Assembly (NCBI GenBank): GCA_025361365.1
Contig: JANYAM010000060.1
Span: 1-35,428 of the forward strand
Length of the DNA: 35,428 nucleotides
Source of the DNA: Opitutus sp.
Lineage (GTDB): Bacteria > Verrucomicrobiota > Verrucomicrobiia > Opitutales > Opitutaceae
Reading direction: 5' to 3'
Shown here: positions 18,313 through 27,443 of the stretch, piece by piece
Numbering within the stretch: the stretch's first letter is position 1
How the letters are laid out: every line of letters starts with the position of its first letter
Notes under the pieces: model-generated
The model's database searches: none
What the model saw: only the letters and a program-made list of their open reading frames with translations
What the model was told of the DNA's origin: nothing
Position numbers and translations under genes: made by a program

Positions 18313-19820
18313 ACGTGAAACTGCGCGCGTCCATCCTGGGTCTCCTGTTCCTGGCGCTGGCGGCGGCCGGCCGCGCCGAGGACCTGTTTGACTTCGAGGT
18401 GCTGCAGTTCCGGGCGAAGGCGCTGGCGTTCCAGCCCTACGCAGAGCCGAGGTCGCGGGTGCCGGACTGGTTGAAAAAACTGAGCTACGACCAGTATAAC
18501 GACATCCGCTTCGACGAGCGGCTCACCTGGTGGCGCGCCGACCAGCTGCCGTTCCAGCTCCAGTTCTTCCACCCGGGCGGCATCTTTACCCGCCCGGTGC
18601 AGGTGCACGAGGTGGTGAACCGGGTGGCGCGGCCCATCGAGTTTTCGTCGCGGTTTTTCGACTACGGCAAGAACCGGCCCGGCCGCATGCCCTCGGACCT
18701 GGGCTTCGCCGGCTTCAAGGTGCTGCAGGAACTCAACCAGCCGGGCAAGTGGGACGAGATCATCTCGTTCCTCGGGGCGAGTTACTTCCGGGCGCTGGGC
18801 AAGGACCAGCGCTACGGGCTTTCCGCGCGCGGGCTGGCGGTGAACACCATCGATTCCGGGGGGGAGGAATTCCCGGTCTTCGAGGAATTCTGGATCGAGC
18901 GTCCGGCCCCGGAGGCCCGCAGCCTGACGGTCTATGCGCTGCTCAACGGTCCGAGCGTGGCCGGGGCCTACCGCTTCGTCATCGTGCCCGGCGACGAGAC
19001 CGTGGTGCGGGTGCGGGCGGCGGTGTATTGCCGGAAGAACCCGGCGCAGCTCGGCCTCGCGCCGCTCACCAGCATGTTCGCGCACGGCGAGAACACCGGC
19101 TGGTCGCAGACGGATTTCCGCCCGGAGGTGCATGATTCCGACGGGCTGTTGCTGGAGACGGGCGCGGGCGAATGGATCTGGCGTCCGCTGGTCAACCCGC
19201 GGACCGTGCGGTCGGCGATGTTCATGGACAAGGCGCCGCGGGGTTTCGGCCTGATGCAGCGCGACCGGCAGTTCGAGCATTACGACGACCTGGAGGCCTA
19301 CTACCATCAGCGCCCGAGCGTCTGGGTGGAGCCCGTGGGCGACTGGGGCGCCGGCGCGGTCCGGTTGCTCGAGATCCCCACCGCGAACGAATTCAGCGAC
19401 AACGTCGTGGCTTTCTGGTCCCCGGCCCAGCTGCCGCCCGCGGGCGAGCCGCTTGAGTTTGAATACAACCTGCACTGGCTGGCCGAGTCGGGCCGTCACT
19501 CCGGGGGCGGCTACACGGCCTCCACCCGGATCGCCGGCGTGCCGGGGCGTCCGGGGTTGCGGCGCTTCGTCGTGGAGTTCACCGGCCCCTATCTGCAACG
19601 CCAGCCCGATGACCCTGAGATTGAGGCGGTTGTCAGCCTGGGCGCGGGTGCCCGGCAGGAGAACGCCACCGTGGTGCAGAAAAACCGCTTCACCGGCGCG
19701 TGGCGGGTGGTCTTTGAAATCCGGCCCGACCCCTCGGGCAGCCCCGTGGAACTCCGTTGCTTTCTGCGCAAGGGGCAGCATGTCCTGACCGAGACATGGA
19801 GCTATCTCTGGAATCCCTGA
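18309..19820 (+). CDS. opgG: Glucan biosynthesis protein OpgG (MdoG)
   Basis: Periplasmic protein required for osmoregulated periplasmic glucan. The OpgG/OpgD family has been placed among beta-1,2-glucan-active hydrolases (GH186). The GTG at 18309 overlaps the upstream stop codon (GTGA). A second in-frame GTG at 18315 is the alternative. 503 residues, near the E. coli length of 511. A signal peptide (about 1-22, ending AAAGRA) is followed by the family opening FDFEVLQFRAKALAFQPY and then YDQYNDIRF, LPFQLQFFHPGG, GFAGFKVL, FLGASYFRALG and FEEFWIERP, ending in the C-terminal Ig-like domain with VELRCFLRKG. All are typical OpgG blocks. The next gene starts 25 bases before its stop, so translation of the glucan genes is coupled. 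Confidence 0.94.
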   Translation: MNVKLRASILGLLFLALAAAGRAEDLFDFEVLQFRAKALAFQPYAEPRSRVPDWLKKLSYDQYNDIRFDERLTWWRADQLPFQLQFFHPGGIFTRPVQVHEVVNRVARPIEFSSRFFDYGKNRPGRMPSDLGFAGFKVLQELNQPGKWDEIISFLGASYFRALGKDQRYGLSARGLAVNTIDSGGEEFPVFEEFWIERPAPEARSLTVYALLNGPSVAGAYRFVIVPGDETVVRVRAAVYCRKNPAQLGLAPLTSMFAHGENTGWSQTDFRPEVHDSDGLLLETGAGEWIWRPLVNPRTVRSAMFMDKAPRGFGLMQRDRQFEHYDDLEAYYHQRPSVWVEPVGDWGAGAVRLLEIPTANEFSDNVVAFWSPAQLPPAGEPLEFEYNLHWLAESGRHSGGGYTASTRIAGVPGRPGLRRFVVEFTGPYLQRQPDDPEIEAVVSLGAGARQENATVVQKNRFTGAWRVVFEIRPDPSGSPVELRCFLRKGQHVLTETWSYLWNP

Positions 19821-20383
19821 ACTCTTTCCGTCCGAAGACGGGCACGCTGGAGCAGTGGAACGCGGCCTACGTCCGCGTGGAGGACTACCTGCGTGCCCAC
19901 CGGATTCACAACCGCCTCCACCAGAGCCGGCTCATCCAGCGCGTGCTCAGCGCGGCCGCGGGCCGGCATGAGCAGGACCCCGGCTTGAACCCCGTCACGC
20001 TGGCGATCGAGGAGACCGACCGCGTGATGGACAGGTGGTTCGCGGAGTTGCTCGGGGAAAAAGGCCGGTCGCACGACCGCATCGCCGCGGAGGGGCGGGT
20101 CGCCCTGCTGGTGTCCGACGGCACCTCGCGCTGGCCGTTCGCCTTTCTCGATAACCAAAACATCCCCGCCGAATTCGCGGCGGCCATGAAACAGGGGTCG
20201 CTCCAGGCCGGGCCCGACCTGGCGGTGTCGAGCATGGTGCCGCGCGACATCGACCTCGGCACGATCACCGAGGCCGCCGGCCAGACGCTCGAGCGCATCG
20301 AGCGCCTGCCGGTCCTGCGCGTCGTCATTCTCTGGGCGGTCTTCATTGCCGTGCTGACGGCGGTATTCTTCGCCACCCGCTGA
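19796..20383 (+). CDS. Small single-pass membrane protein between opgG and opgH
   Basis: 195 residues from the ATG at 19796, which overlaps the end of opgG by 25 bases. A short extension back to 19757 is also open, but the ATG is preferred. The first ~165 residues are soluble, helical and charged (FRPKTGTLEQWNAAYVRVEDYL; LIQRVLSAAAGRH; DRVMDRWFAELLG), and include a block IPAEFAAAMKQGSLQAGPDLAV. A single hydrophobic helix at about 172-193 (VLRVVILWAVFIAVLTAVFF) ends the protein, with no signal peptide, which predicts a tail-anchored cytoplasmic domain. I do not recognise a characterised family. It is 2 bases from opgH, whose usual cytoplasmic N-terminal region is absent, so this protein may replace that region as a separate subunit (inference). 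Confidence 0.85.
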   Translation: MELSLESLNSFRPKTGTLEQWNAAYVRVEDYLRAHRIHNRLHQSRLIQRVLSAAAGRHEQDPGLNPVTLAIEETDRVMDRWFAELLGEKGRSHDRIAAEGRVALLVSDGTSRWPFAFLDNQNIPAEFAAAMKQGSLQAGPDLAVSSMVPRDIDLGTITEAAGQTLERIERLPVLRVVILWAVFIAVLTAVFFATR

Positions 20384-20385
20384 CC

Positions 20386-22536
20386 ATGGCCGCCCTTTTC
20401 ACCGTCGAACAAGTGGACTGCGCCCGGGTGGGCCGGCGGCGCGCGACCTTTTTCACGCTCACGTTTCTCCTGACGAGCCTGGCGACTTGGTTCATGGCCG
20501 ACCTGCTGTGGCGCGACGGCATGGACGGGATCGAGTGGATCGTGCTGGGCCTTTTCGTCATCCTGTTCGCGCACATCGCCGTCGGCTTCAGCACGGCCCT
20601 GCTCGGGCTCTATGTGATCAACCGCCACGGCGATCCCTACCGCATCACCCGCTCGATCGAGGGCGAGCCGCTCGCCAGCCTGCCGCTGGCCTCGACGGCC
20701 ATCGTCATGCCGGTGTTCAACGAGGACCCGAGCCGCGTGTTCGAGGGGTTGCGCGTCATCTACCGCTCGCTCGAGCTGTCCGGGCGGCTTGAGAACTTCG
20801 ACTTCTTCATCCTCAGCGATTCGAACAACCCGAACAACTGGATCCAGGAGGAGGTCGCCTGGGTGGAGCTGTGCAAGCAGCTGAACGGTTTCGGGCGCAT
20901 TTTCTACCGGAAGCGCCGCATCTCGATCAACAAGAAGAGCGGCAACGTCGCCGACTTCCTGCGCCGCTGGGGCCGGAAATACCGCTACGCCGCGGTGCTG
21001 GACGCCGACAGCATCATGACCGGCGAGTCGCTGATCCGGCTGGTCGCGATGATGGAGCGCAACCCGAAGGTCGGCATCCTGCAAACCGCGCCGCGCATTG
21101 TGAACGGCGTCACGCTCTATTCGCGCCTGCAGCAGTTTTCCAACCGGCTCTACAGCCCGCTGTTTCTGGCCGGCTTGAACTACTGGCACCAGGGAGAGAG
21201 CAATTTCTGGGGGCACAACGCCGTCATCCGCGTGGCGCCCTTCATGGAGCACGCCGCGTTGCCGGACCTGCCCGGCCGGGAGCCCTTCGGCGGGCGCATC
21301 CTCAGCCATGATTTTGTCGAGGCGGCGCTGATGCGCCGGGCCGGCTGGCGCGTGTGGCTGGCCTACGACCTGGAGGGCAGCTACGAGGAGGGCCCGCCGA
21401 CGCTGATCGACAGCGCGAAGCGCGACCGGCGCTGGTGCCAGGGCAACCTGCAGCACAGCTGGCTGCTGTTCGCCCGCGGCTTTCATCCGGTCAACCGGGT
21501 GCATCTGCTGATGGGCATCATGGGCTACGTGGCCTCGCCGCTGTGGATGCTCTTCCTGCTGATCAGCAGCATCCATACTTTCCGCGAGGTGCTGGTCGGC
21601 ACCTACCATGGTTACCATGCCGAGGCCTACGCGTCGTTTTTCGGTTACACCCTGGAGGTGCCGGAGGCGTTCGCGCTGTTTCTCTTCACCCTGTTGCTGC
21701 TGTTCCTGCCGAAGATCATCAGCGTGATCATCGAGCTGAATAACCGCCGCGGCGCGGCCTACGGCGGACCGCTCCGGTTGATCGGCAGCACGCTGCTGGA
21801 GGTGGCCGTGTCCACCCTGCTGGCGCCGATCAACATGATGTTCAACACCAAGTTCGTGCTCTACATCTTGCTCGGCCAGGGCGTCGCCTGGGTGACGCAG
21901 CGGCGGGAGGCGACCGAGGACGTGGATTGGAGCGAGGCGATCATCACGCACTCGGGCCAGACACTCTTCGGGATCGTGTGGGGCGTGTCCGCCTTCATCC
22001 TGGTGCCGTCTTTTTTCTGGTGGCTGAGCCCGGTTCTCGCCGGCCTGGTGCTGTCCGCCCCGCTGTCGATCTTCCTCGGCAAGGCCAGCCTGGGCCGCCG
22101 CGCCCGGGAACTGGGGCTTTTTCTCACGCCCGATGAAACCCAGCCGCCCCAGGAACTCGTCCGCCTGCAGCGCCATCTGGAGGAATGTTACCGGCACATG
22201 CAGCCGATCCCGCCGCTGCGCGACGACTACGGGATGCTGCAGGCGGTGCTCGACCCCTACGTCAATGCCGCGCACGTGTCCCTCTTGCGGCAGCGGCAGG
22301 GCAACCTGGCGGTGCGGTCGTATTTCGTCGGCTTGCGGAAGAAACTGCTGGCCGAAGGTCCGGCCAACCTCACCCATCGCGAGAAGATGGCGCTGCTGCT
22401 CGATGCCGAGTCGATGATCTGGCTGCACGAGCAGCTGTGGAAGCAGCCCGCCGAGCAGCTCTCGGAATGGTGGCGGCTGGCGATGCGCCAATACAACGTG
22501 CTGACCGCCACCCCGGTGACTGCGCTCTACCGCTAG
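20386..22536 (+). CDS. opgH: Glucans biosynthesis glucosyltransferase OpgH (MdoH), lacking the N-terminal cytoplasmic region
   Basis: Inner-membrane family-2 glucosyltransferase that polymerises the beta-1,2 glucan backbone from UDP-glucose and passes it to the periplasm. 716 residues, against about 847 in E. coli. It starts immediately before the first membrane helix (about 24-45), with a second at about 52-78. The GT2 domain shows IVMPVFNEDPSRVF, FFILSDSNNP, KKSGNVADFLRRWG, LDADSIMTGESL, HDFVEAALMRRAGW and the processivity motif RRWCQGN near residue 348. About six further helices follow. The missing ~120-residue leader is the part that in E. coli OpgH interacts with FtsZ. Its TAG stop shares the CTAG tetranucleotide 22533-22536 with the stop of the convergent DUF1573 gene. 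Confidence 0.95.
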   Translation: MAALFTVEQVDCARVGRRRATFFTLTFLLTSLATWFMADLLWRDGMDGIEWIVLGLFVILFAHIAVGFSTALLGLYVINRHGDPYRITRSIEGEPLASLPLASTAIVMPVFNEDPSRVFEGLRVIYRSLELSGRLENFDFFILSDSNNPNNWIQEEVAWVELCKQLNGFGRIFYRKRRISINKKSGNVADFLRRWGRKYRYAAVLDADSIMTGESLIRLVAMMERNPKVGILQTAPRIVNGVTLYSRLQQFSNRLYSPLFLAGLNYWHQGESNFWGHNAVIRVAPFMEHAALPDLPGREPFGGRILSHDFVEAALMRRAGWRVWLAYDLEGSYEEGPPTLIDSAKRDRRWCQGNLQHSWLLFARGFHPVNRVHLLMGIMGYVASPLWMLFLLISSIHTFREVLVGTYHGYHAEAYASFFGYTLEVPEAFALFLFTLLLLFLPKIISVIIELNNRRGAAYGGPLRLIGSTLLEVAVSTLLAPINMMFNTKFVLYILLGQGVAWVTQRREATEDVDWSEAIITHSGQTLFGIVWGVSAFILVPSFFWWLSPVLAGLVLSAPLSIFLGKASLGRRARELGLFLTPDETQPPQELVRLQRHLEECYRHMQPIPPLRDDYGMLQAVLDPYVNAAHVSLLRQRQGNLAVRSYFVGLRKKLLAEGPANLTHREKMALLLDAESMIWLHEQLWKQPAEQLSEWWRLAMRQYNVLTATPVTALYR

Positions 22537-23183
22537 CGGACGTTGCCGTAGGCGCTGACGACGATCTCCTGGCCGGACGCCGCCTGACCCAAAATGCGGA
22601 AGGCGGCATTGGCCGGCGCCGCGGTCTCCGGCGGTTTCAGATAGACGCGGTAGCGCCGGCCGGCCTCGATGGTCTCGAGGCGCGCGGCAAAGTCGCCGCT
22701 GGTGGGCTGCACGCGGGTGAAGTTGATCTTCACGCCCGGGATGACCGTCAGCTCGACGGATTTCTCCACCGCGGGTTCGCGGAGTTCCCACGCCACGCTG
22801 CGCGGCGTGAGGACCACGAGCTCCGGCACTTCGACCCGCACCAGCAGGCGCACCGGCTCGGGGCTTTCATCGGTGACCACCTTGATGCGCCGCTCATACA
22901 GCCCCAGCCGGTCGCCGACATGGAAGTTGGTTTTGATGACGCCGCTCGCCCCCGGCGCATAGACCTGCCGGTCGGCCGCCGCATCCAGGCAGTCGCAGCT
23001 GCTTTCCACGTCGAGGATCGTGACCGGCTTGCTGCCGGTGTTGGTGAACTGGAAGGTGGCCTCCTGCGTCGCCTGGAAAGGCGCCGTGGTGAAGTCGAGG
23101 GTCAGAGCCTTCCACTCCAAGGCCGCCGCGGGCAGCACGGCGGCAGCGAACAAACAGCAGAGTATGGGACGGCGCGAGATCAT
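22533..23183 (-). CDS. Secreted DUF1573 domain protein
   Basis: 216 residues. A signal peptide (about 1-22, ending PAAALE) is followed by a DUF1573 domain (about 28-110) with TFQFTNTGSKPVTILDVESSC, the cysteine pair Cys-Asp-Cys (SSCDC, about 65-69) and VIKTNFHVGDRLG. The remaining C-terminal half (about 115-216) looks like a second Ig-like domain without cysteines. DUF1573 proteins are periplasmic or surface Ig-fold proteins common in Bacteroidota, Planctomycetota and Verrucomicrobiota. Their function is unknown. The gene is downstream of the HPt gene on the same strand (22 bases apart), and its stop overlaps the opgH stop. I have no evidence that the two minus-strand genes share a function. 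Confidence 0.87.
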   Translation of the reverse strand: MISRRPILCCLFAAAVLPAAALEWKALTLDFTTAPFQATQEATFQFTNTGSKPVTILDVESSCDCLDAAADRQVYAPGASGVIKTNFHVGDRLGLYERRIKVVTDESPEPVRLLVRVEVPELVVLTPRSVAWELREPAVEKSVELTVIPGVKINFTRVQPTSGDFAARLETIEAGRRYRVYLKPPETAAPANAAFRILGQAASGQEIVVSAYGNVR

Positions 23184-23205
23184 GGCGGCAGGACCGGGAA
23201 AAGGG

Positions 23206-23565
23206 TTAGGTGGCGGCGAGCTGATTTAGGGCGGCGGCGACCCGGGCAAAGCCGAGTTTGAACTCGGGTAGCGCGGCACTGGCGGCCGCCAGGTTGCCGG
23301 CCTTGGCGTGGCCTTCCATTTCCTGGGCGAGTCGCGCAAATTCCTGGGCGCCGAAATTCCCGGAGCTGCCCTTGATGCTGTGCGCGGCACGAACGGCCAG
23401 CGCGGCATCCTGACGGGCCAGCGCCTCCTCCAATTGCGCCAGCTGCTTGGGCGTGTCCGCCAGATAAATGGCGATGAGCTCACGCAGAAATTCCGAGTCA
23501 CCCTCCGGACTGAGGTCGCGCAACGCTTGGATGGCGTCCGGATTGAGGGTCGGCTCGGTCGTCAT
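23206..23565 (-). CDS. Single-domain HPt (histidine phosphotransfer) protein
   Basis: 119 residues, all-helical, with the HPt core motif RAAHSIKGSSGNFGA. The phospho-accepting histidine is His62, followed by the canonical Lys65 and Gly66. The flanking helices (LRELIAIYLADTPKQLAQLEEALA and ARLAQEMEGHAKAGNLAAA) form the usual four-helix bundle. Such proteins relay phosphoryl groups between a hybrid histidine kinase and a response regulator in the cytoplasm. No kinase or response regulator is present in the window, so it is an orphan relay whose partners must be encoded elsewhere. The ATG at 23565 is divergent from metK, and the 147-base gap between them is the only candidate control region for both. 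Confidence 0.92.
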   Translation of the reverse strand: MTTEPTLNPDAIQALRDLSPEGDSEFLRELIAIYLADTPKQLAQLEEALARQDAALAVRAAHSIKGSSGNFGAQEFARLAQEMEGHAKAGNLAAASAALPEFKLGFARVAAALNQLAAT

Positions 23566-23637
23566 GGGAGTGCTGGAATTAACAACGCATTAGCCATTTA
23601 TGGCAACGGTCTGTAGGTAGGGCAAGTAGCTCATTTT

Positions 23638-23671
23638 ATGATGCATCATGCAATCCGTATACGTTGATAAT
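23638..23671 (+). promoter_or_regulatory. Candidate metK promoter/operator: perfect 12-base palindrome and -10-like box
   Basis: ATGATGCATCAT at 23638-23649 is a perfect 12-base palindrome. GATAAT at 23666-23671 matches the -10 consensus at 5 of 6 positions and lies 41 bases before the metK ATG. The palindrome overlaps the place where a -35 box would sit (no good TTGACA match is visible), which fits an activator or repressor site. I compared the leader by eye with SAM and SAH riboswitch features and saw none. The rest of 23566-23712 holds nothing else I can name. Confidence 0.35.
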
Positions 23672-23712
23672 CTCCTTGCAGGGAAGGGCGTGGCGCTCTT
23701 TCTTACCCGCTT

Positions 23713-24879
<1,167 letters not shown>

Positions 24880-24898
24880 CCCTCACCTCTCTACTACC

Positions 24899-26317
24899 AT
24901 GGCTACCACCACCACCACCACCGATTTCAAGGTCAAGGACATCACCCTGGCCGATTGGGGCCGCAAGGAAATCTCCGTCGCCGAGCACGAAATGCCCGGC
25001 CTCATGTCCGTCCGCAAGAAGTTCGGTCCCGGCAAGCCCCTCGAGGGCGTCCGCGTCACCGGCTCGCTGCACATGACGATCCAGACCGCCGTCCTCATCG
25101 AGACATTGAAAGAGCTCGGCGCCGACGTGCGCTGGTGCTCGTGCAACATTTTCTCGACGCAGGACCACGCGGCTTCCGCCATCGCCAAGTCCGGCACGCC
25201 GGTCTTCGCCTGGAAGGGCGAGACGCTCGAGGAATACTGGGATCTCACGCTCCAGGCCATCAACTTCCCCGGCGGCAAGGGCCCGCAGCTCGTCGTTGAT
25301 GACGGCGGCGACGTCACCCTCCTGATCCACAAGGGCTGCGAACTCGAAGAGGGCAGCGACTGGGTCAATACCCCGTCCACCTCCCACGAGGAGCAGGTCA
25401 TCAAGAACGTCCTGAAAAAGGTCCACAAGGAGGACCCGCTCCGCTGGACGACCATCGCCAAGGAATGGAAGGGCGTCTCCGAGGAGACGACCACCGGTGT
25501 GCACCGCCTCTACCAGATGCTGGAGAAGGGCAAGCTCCGCGTCCCGGCCATCAACGTCAACGACTCGGTCACCAAGTCCAAGTTCGACAACCTCTACGGC
25601 TGCCGCGAGTCGCTCGGCGACGGCCTGAAGCGCGCCACCGACGTCATGATCGCCGGCAAAGTCGCCTGCGTCTGCGGCTACGGCGACGTCGGCAAGGGCT
25701 CGGCGTTTTCGCTCAAGGGCTTCGGCGCCCGCGTCATCGTCACCGAGATCGACCCCATCAACGCCTTGCAGGCCGCGATGGAGGGCTTCGAGGTCAACAC
25801 CATCGAGTCCACGCTCGGCACGGCCGACATCTACGTCACGACGACCGGCAATAAGGACATCATCACGCTCGAGCACATGCGCGCGATGAAGGACCAGGCC
25901 ATCGTCTGCAACATCGGCCATTTCGACAATGAGATCCAGGTCGACAAGCTCAACACGTCCGACGCCAAGCGCACCAACATCAAGCCGCAATACGACATGT
26001 ATACGTTCCCGAAGGGGAACAGCATCTACATGCTCGCCGAAGGCCGCCTGGTGAACCTCGGTTGCGCCACCGGCCACCCGTCGTTCGTCATGTCGAACAG
26101 CTTCACCAACCAGACCCTGGCGGCGCTGGATCTGTGGAAGAACAAGGACACCTACAAGGTGAACGTCTATCGCCTGCCGAAGTATCTCGATGAGGAGGTC
26201 GCGCGCCTCCACCTCGAGAAGATTGGCGTCGTGCTGACGAAGCTCACGAAGGCCCAGGCCGAATACCTCGGCGTGCCCGTCGAGGGTCCCTACAAGCCCG
26301 AGCATTATCGTTATTGA
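24899..26317 (+). CDS. ahcY: Adenosylhomocysteinase (SAH hydrolase)
   Basis: NAD-dependent enzyme that cleaves S-adenosylhomocysteine to adenosine and homocysteine, relieving product inhibition of methyltransferases. The ATG at 24899 gives 472 residues. A short Thr-rich start (MATTTTTT) leads into [13 protein letters not shown]. The substrate-domain block [17 protein letters not shown], the [12 protein letters not shown] segment, [14 protein letters not shown], and the NAD-binding Rossmann motif [21 protein letters not shown] follow. The C-terminal cofactor tail ends KPEHYRY. The ~40-residue insertion typical of bacterial long-form enzymes is present (around [17 protein letters not shown]). 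The conserved [21 protein letters not shown] precedes the C-terminus. It is the second gene of the metK-ahcY operon and is followed directly by an intrinsic terminator. Confidence 0.97.
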   Translation: MATTTTTTDFKVKDITLADWGRKEISVAEHEMPGLMSVRKKFGPGKPLEGVRVTGSLHMTIQTAVLIETLKELGADVRWCSCNIFSTQDHAASAIAKSGTPVFAWKGETLEEYWDLTLQAINFPGGKGPQLVVDDGGDVTLLIHKGCELEEGSDWVNTPSTSHEEQVIKNVLKKVHKEDPLRWTTIAKEWKGVSEETTTGVHRLYQMLEKGKLRVPAINVNDSVTKSKFDNLYGCRESLGDGLKRATDVMIAGKVACVCGYGDVGKGSAFSLKGFGARVIVTEIDPINALQAAMEGFEVNTIESTLGTADIYVTTTGNKDIITLEHMRAMKDQAIVCNIGHFDNEIQVDKLNTSDAKRTNIKPQYDMYTFPKGNSIYMLAEGRLVNLGCATGHPSFVMSNSFTNQTLAALDLWKNKDTYKVNVYRLPKYLDEEVARLHLEKIGVVLTKLTKAQAEYLGVPVEGPYKPEHYRY

Positions 26318-26326
26318 TTTCAACCC

Positions 26327-26360
26327 AAGAGCCGCGAAGCAATTCGCGGCTCTTTTCTTT
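26327..26360 (+). terminator. Rho-independent terminator of metK-ahcY
   Basis: A perfect 12-bp stem (26327-26338 with 26343-26354) is closed by a GCAA tetraloop, and the 3' arm runs into TTTTCTTT. It begins 9 bases after the ahcY stop codon. The structure and T-run are canonical, so transcription from metK very likely ends here. Confidence 0.9.
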
Positions 26361-26410
26361 GGAGGGCCCAGCTCCAGCTGGGCCGCGGCACATCGGGAGA
26401 TGTGCCCTCC
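26361..26410. repeat. REPIN-like element, GGAG family
   Basis: GGAG at the left foot and CTCC at the right foot. The outer stem GGAGGGC/GCCCTCC (26361-26367 with 26404-26410) encloses two hairpins: CCCAGCT-CC-AGCTGGG, and GCACATC-GGGA-GATGTGC. The fold is a three-way junction. It sits directly after the ahcY terminator and just before the stop codon of the convergent ABC ATPase gene. Confidence 0.75.
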
Positions 26411-26412
26411 AC

Positions 26413-27225
26413 TTAGGCTGACACTACGTCATAATCGCGGCCTCGCTTCACCACGCGCAACTTCGCGCCAAACAGTTTCGAGAGCGCCGCCGAGGTCAGC
26501 ATCCTCTGCTTCGGTCCGTCGGCCACGATGCGGCCGTCCTTCATCAGGATCACCCGCTCGATCTCGGGAATGAGGTCGGCGATGTGGTGCGTGACGAGGA
26601 TCAGGCTTTTGCCGGCGCGCGCCAGCTTGCGCAGCACGGTGCGGAATTCCCGCACCGCCCCGGGGTCAAGGCTGGTGGTGGGCTCGTCGAGGATCAGCGC
26701 CTCGGGGTCGTGCACCAGGGCCCGGCCGATCATGGCCCGGCGCTGCTCGCCGGAGGACATGGCGGAAAGCGGTCGGGCGGCCAGGTGGCTGATCTCCAGG
26801 AAACGCAGCAGCTCGCGCGCGCGGCGCTCGTGCGCCGGCGTTGGCCGGTGGTGCGGCCACAGCCCCAGGCTGTTGAAGAAGCCGGAGAGCACCATCTCGC
26901 GGGCCGTCACCTGCCGGGACATCACCTCGTGCGAGAGATTCTGCAGCATATCCAGGATGACGATGCCGATGCGCTGGCGGACATCCTCCAGCGCCCAGTT
27001 CTCCTGGCCGAAGAGCTGGAAGCGCATTCCGCGAAACCCCGTTTCCGGATACAGCTCGCAGGTGATCAGCTTGACGAGGGTGGATTTGCCCGAGCCGTTC
27101 GGACCGAGGAGGGCGATGTGCTCGCCGCGCCGCACTTGCAGGTTAAAGGCCCGCAATACCCGCCGGTCGCCGCGGGCGACAGTCAGGTTCTGGAAATCGA
27201 TCAGGAGCGGAGCGGGGGAGGACAT
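26413..27225 (-). CDS. ABC transporter ATP-binding protein, orphan
   Basis: 270 residues with one complete nucleotide-binding domain: Walker A LLGPNGSGKSTLVKLI (about 36-51), Q-loop region, signature MSSGEQRRAMIGRAL (about 155-169), Walker B ALILDEPTTSLDPGAV (about 175-190) and H-loop LVTHHIADLIPEIER (about 209-223). The form of the C-terminal segment (VILMKDGRIVADGPKQRML) and the single-domain architecture resemble ModF- and iron-type importer ATPases. I cannot name the substrate. No permease or binding protein flanks it: the neighbours are the convergent ahcY and, upstream, tRNA-Ser. It may energise a permease elsewhere or have a non-transport role. The ATG at 27225 is 5 bases from a REPIN-like element that fills its leader. 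Confidence 0.9.
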   Translation of the reverse strand: MSSPAPLLIDFQNLTVARGDRRVLRAFNLQVRRGEHIALLGPNGSGKSTLVKLITCELYPETGFRGMRFQLFGQENWALEDVRQRIGIVILDMLQNLSHEVMSRQVTAREMVLSGFFNSLGLWPHHRPTPAHERRARELLRFLEISHLAARPLSAMSSGEQRRAMIGRALVHDPEALILDEPTTSLDPGAVREFRTVLRKLARAGKSLILVTHHIADLIPEIERVILMKDGRIVADGPKQRMLTSAALSKLFGAKLRVVKRGRDYDVVSA

Positions 27226-27230
27226 TGGGA

Positions 27231-27288
27231 ATGTAGGGTCGCCGCTTGCCGGCGGACCGCGGCCCGGCGACTAGCGCCGGCCCTACAT
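27231..27288. repeat. REPIN-like element, GTAG family (copy 1)
   Basis: Outer stem ATGTAGGG/CCCTACAT (27231-27238 with 27281-27288, perfect) encloses two hairpins: CGCCG-CTTGC-CGGCG at 27240-27254, and CCGGCG-ACTAG-CGCCGG at 27264-27280. GTAG and CTAC stand at the two feet. It shares the TGTAGG...CCTACA ends and the layout with 30861-30925. It lies in the leader of the ABC ATPase gene, downstream of tRNA-Ser. No T-run is present. Confidence 0.75.
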
Positions 27289-27303
27289 GGGCTCAGGAAA
27301 AAG

Positions 27304-27393
27304 TGGCGGAGGGGAGAGGATTCGAACCTCCGGTAAGATTTCTCCTACGCATCTTTAGCAAAGATGTGCCTTAAACCACTCGGCCACCCCTCC
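27304..27393 (-). tRNA. tRNA-Ser, anticodon GCU
   Basis: The minus-strand sequence begins GGAGGGG (acceptor, 27387-27393), which pairs perfectly with CCCCTCC (27308-27314), followed by discriminator G and an encoded CCA (27304-27306). The anticodon stem CATCT/AGATG encloses the loop TTGCTAA, giving anticodon GCT (decodes AGC/AGU). A long variable arm and the T-loop GTTCGAATC are present, as expected of a class II serine tRNA. 90 bases with CCA. Its upstream flank 27394-27443 shows no clear promoter. Confidence 0.97.
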
Positions 27394-27443
27394 AAGAATT
27401 AAAAAGGCAAGCAAAGGCGCGGCTTTGCCGAGTGCAAGGCATT

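Noticed and set aside
19906-22791. 961-codon open frame on the minus strand opposite opgH
   Set aside because: The plus strand carries opgH with all GT2 motifs and the preceding small gene. The antisense product is His/Arg/Gln-rich low-complexity sequence typical of a GC-rich shadow frame.
23566-23712. SAM riboswitch upstream of metK
   Set aside because: I looked for the nested stems and conserved core of SAM riboswitches and saw only short unrelated palindromes. A covariance-model search would be decisive.
24880-24898. SAH riboswitch before ahcY
   Set aside because: Only 19 pyrimidine-rich bases separate metK and ahcY, too few for the structure.
26413-27225. ABC-F translation factor
   Set aside because: Only one nucleotide-binding domain is present and there is no linker domain, so it is a transporter-type ATPase.
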